Shown here: positions 63,472 through 64,000 of the stretch, piece after piece
How the letters are laid out: each line of letters starts with the position of its first letter
How positions within the stretch are numbered: position 1 is the first letter of the stretch
Assembly (NCBI RefSeq): GCF_007741475.1
Contig: NZ_CP036261.1
Location: 744,001-808,000, forward strand
Source of the DNA: Rosistilla ulvae
Lineage (GTDB): Bacteria; Planctomycetota; Planctomycetia; Pirellulales; Pirellulaceae
Direction of reading: 5' to 3'
DNA length: 64,000 nt
The notes under the pieces: model-generated
The model's input: the letters and a program-made list of their open reading frames with translations, nothing else
Told to the model about the DNA's origin: nothing
Databases searched by the model: none
Made by a program: the position numbers and the translations under genes

Positions 63472-64000
63472 GGGAGGACCCAATAGTGAGGAGGTAGGGA
63501 AAGAACAAGAAACGAGGTGAGCGGGAGGATGAGGCGCATTGGACGCGCGTCACATAACTTGCAGTGTGGGTGGGTGCCTTCTCGTCCTCTTCTCCGCTGG
63601 GGGCTGCGGTGACGAAGTCTGGTCGAGTGGTGTTTGAGGTTTGGCTGTTGGGGGGTGCGGTGAGTGTAGCAACTTTGTTGAGAGGGTGTCAAATATTTTG
63701 CATCGAGTGTGCCCCTCGACATCGATTGGCCGGTTTTCGCCTGTGCGTCGGACCATTTGGGGCTATTTGGTTTGCCCACGGCGCGGTATGGATGCGTATC
63801 CAGGTTCCCTTTGATACGAGCAGGAACTTTCGCGAGGCCAGAAGCCACCACAAGATCTTCCAGCGGTGTCAGCCGCCGGAATCCAGGACTACACGGACTA
63901 CTACGAGTTCGTGTGCCGACACGCGACCTGCAGGTGGTGTAAGCCACCGGGGGCGAGCCCTGCAACAGAATGCCTTCAGGCCGGAGGCCGGCATAAGAAC
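63472..64000. other. Window end: promoter region of module C and start of another repeat block
   Basis: No gene is supported here. The 63835-64000 part repeats the GC-rich family of 60971-61968: degenerate AGGCCAGAAGCC near 63835, CTGCAGGTGGTGTAAGCCACC near 63925-63950 and AGGCCGGAGGCCGGCA from 63978, running off the window. The 39-bp motif of modules A and B is not found upstream of module C. Confidence 0.7.

Overview
The window looks like the chromosome of a Pirellulaceae-type planctomycete (Rhodopirellula/Rosistilla-like; the genus is an inference). The evidence is the mix of families: three DUF1559 pilin-like proteins with a terminal HPGG...DG motif, three secreted proteins with the LEPR-XLL-type N-terminus and dockerin EF-hands, PQQ-like beta-propeller proteins, a c-type-cytochrome sugar dehydrogenase, Cys-rich secreted proteins, and Gram-negative envelope genes (lpxB, lspA). 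No tRNA, rRNA or CRISPR array was seen.

Layout. 1-4.8 kb: the 3' part of glnD, a Cys-rich secreted protein with a clear terminator, an AlgH/YqgE protein, a cold-shock-domain protein and a membrane protein. 5-11.8 kb: a sugar dehydrogenase-cytochrome fusion, then two tandem copies of a lipoprotein + DUF1559 module, both preceded by the same 39-bp motif. 11.9-19.2 kb: an FG-GAP/VCBS propeller protein translationally coupled to a TPR protein, then a 1444-aa NHL-propeller/FlgD-Ig/CBM9-like protein. 19.2-22.1 kb: 14 palindromic REP-pair units with a REP-associated tyrosine transposase (RAYT) inside one of them. 22.1-25.9 kb: housekeeping genes (inositol monophosphatase/histidinol phosphatase, lspA, thrC, yraN). 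25.9-49.7 kb: three leftward genes for very large secreted dockerin proteins (1558, 863 and 5336 aa). 50-54 kb: a TPR lipoprotein, a second palindromic repeat cluster, lpxB, a small conserved protein and a Cys-repeat secreted protein. 54.7-61 kb: a cupin, two PQQ-like propeller proteins, a degenerate receiver-domain protein and panD. 61-64 kb: a third, GC-rich palindromic repeat cluster, a third DUF1559/lipoprotein module in reversed gene order, and the start of another repeat block running off the window.

Two themes stand out. First, three unrelated palindromic repeat families each fill a tail-to-tail intergenic gap, and one carries its probable transposase inside a unit. Second, much of the coding capacity is for exported structural or surface proteins: pilin-like DUF1559, dockerin giants, propellers and Cys-rich proteins. 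Domain calls are from reading the translated sequence; no database search was run.
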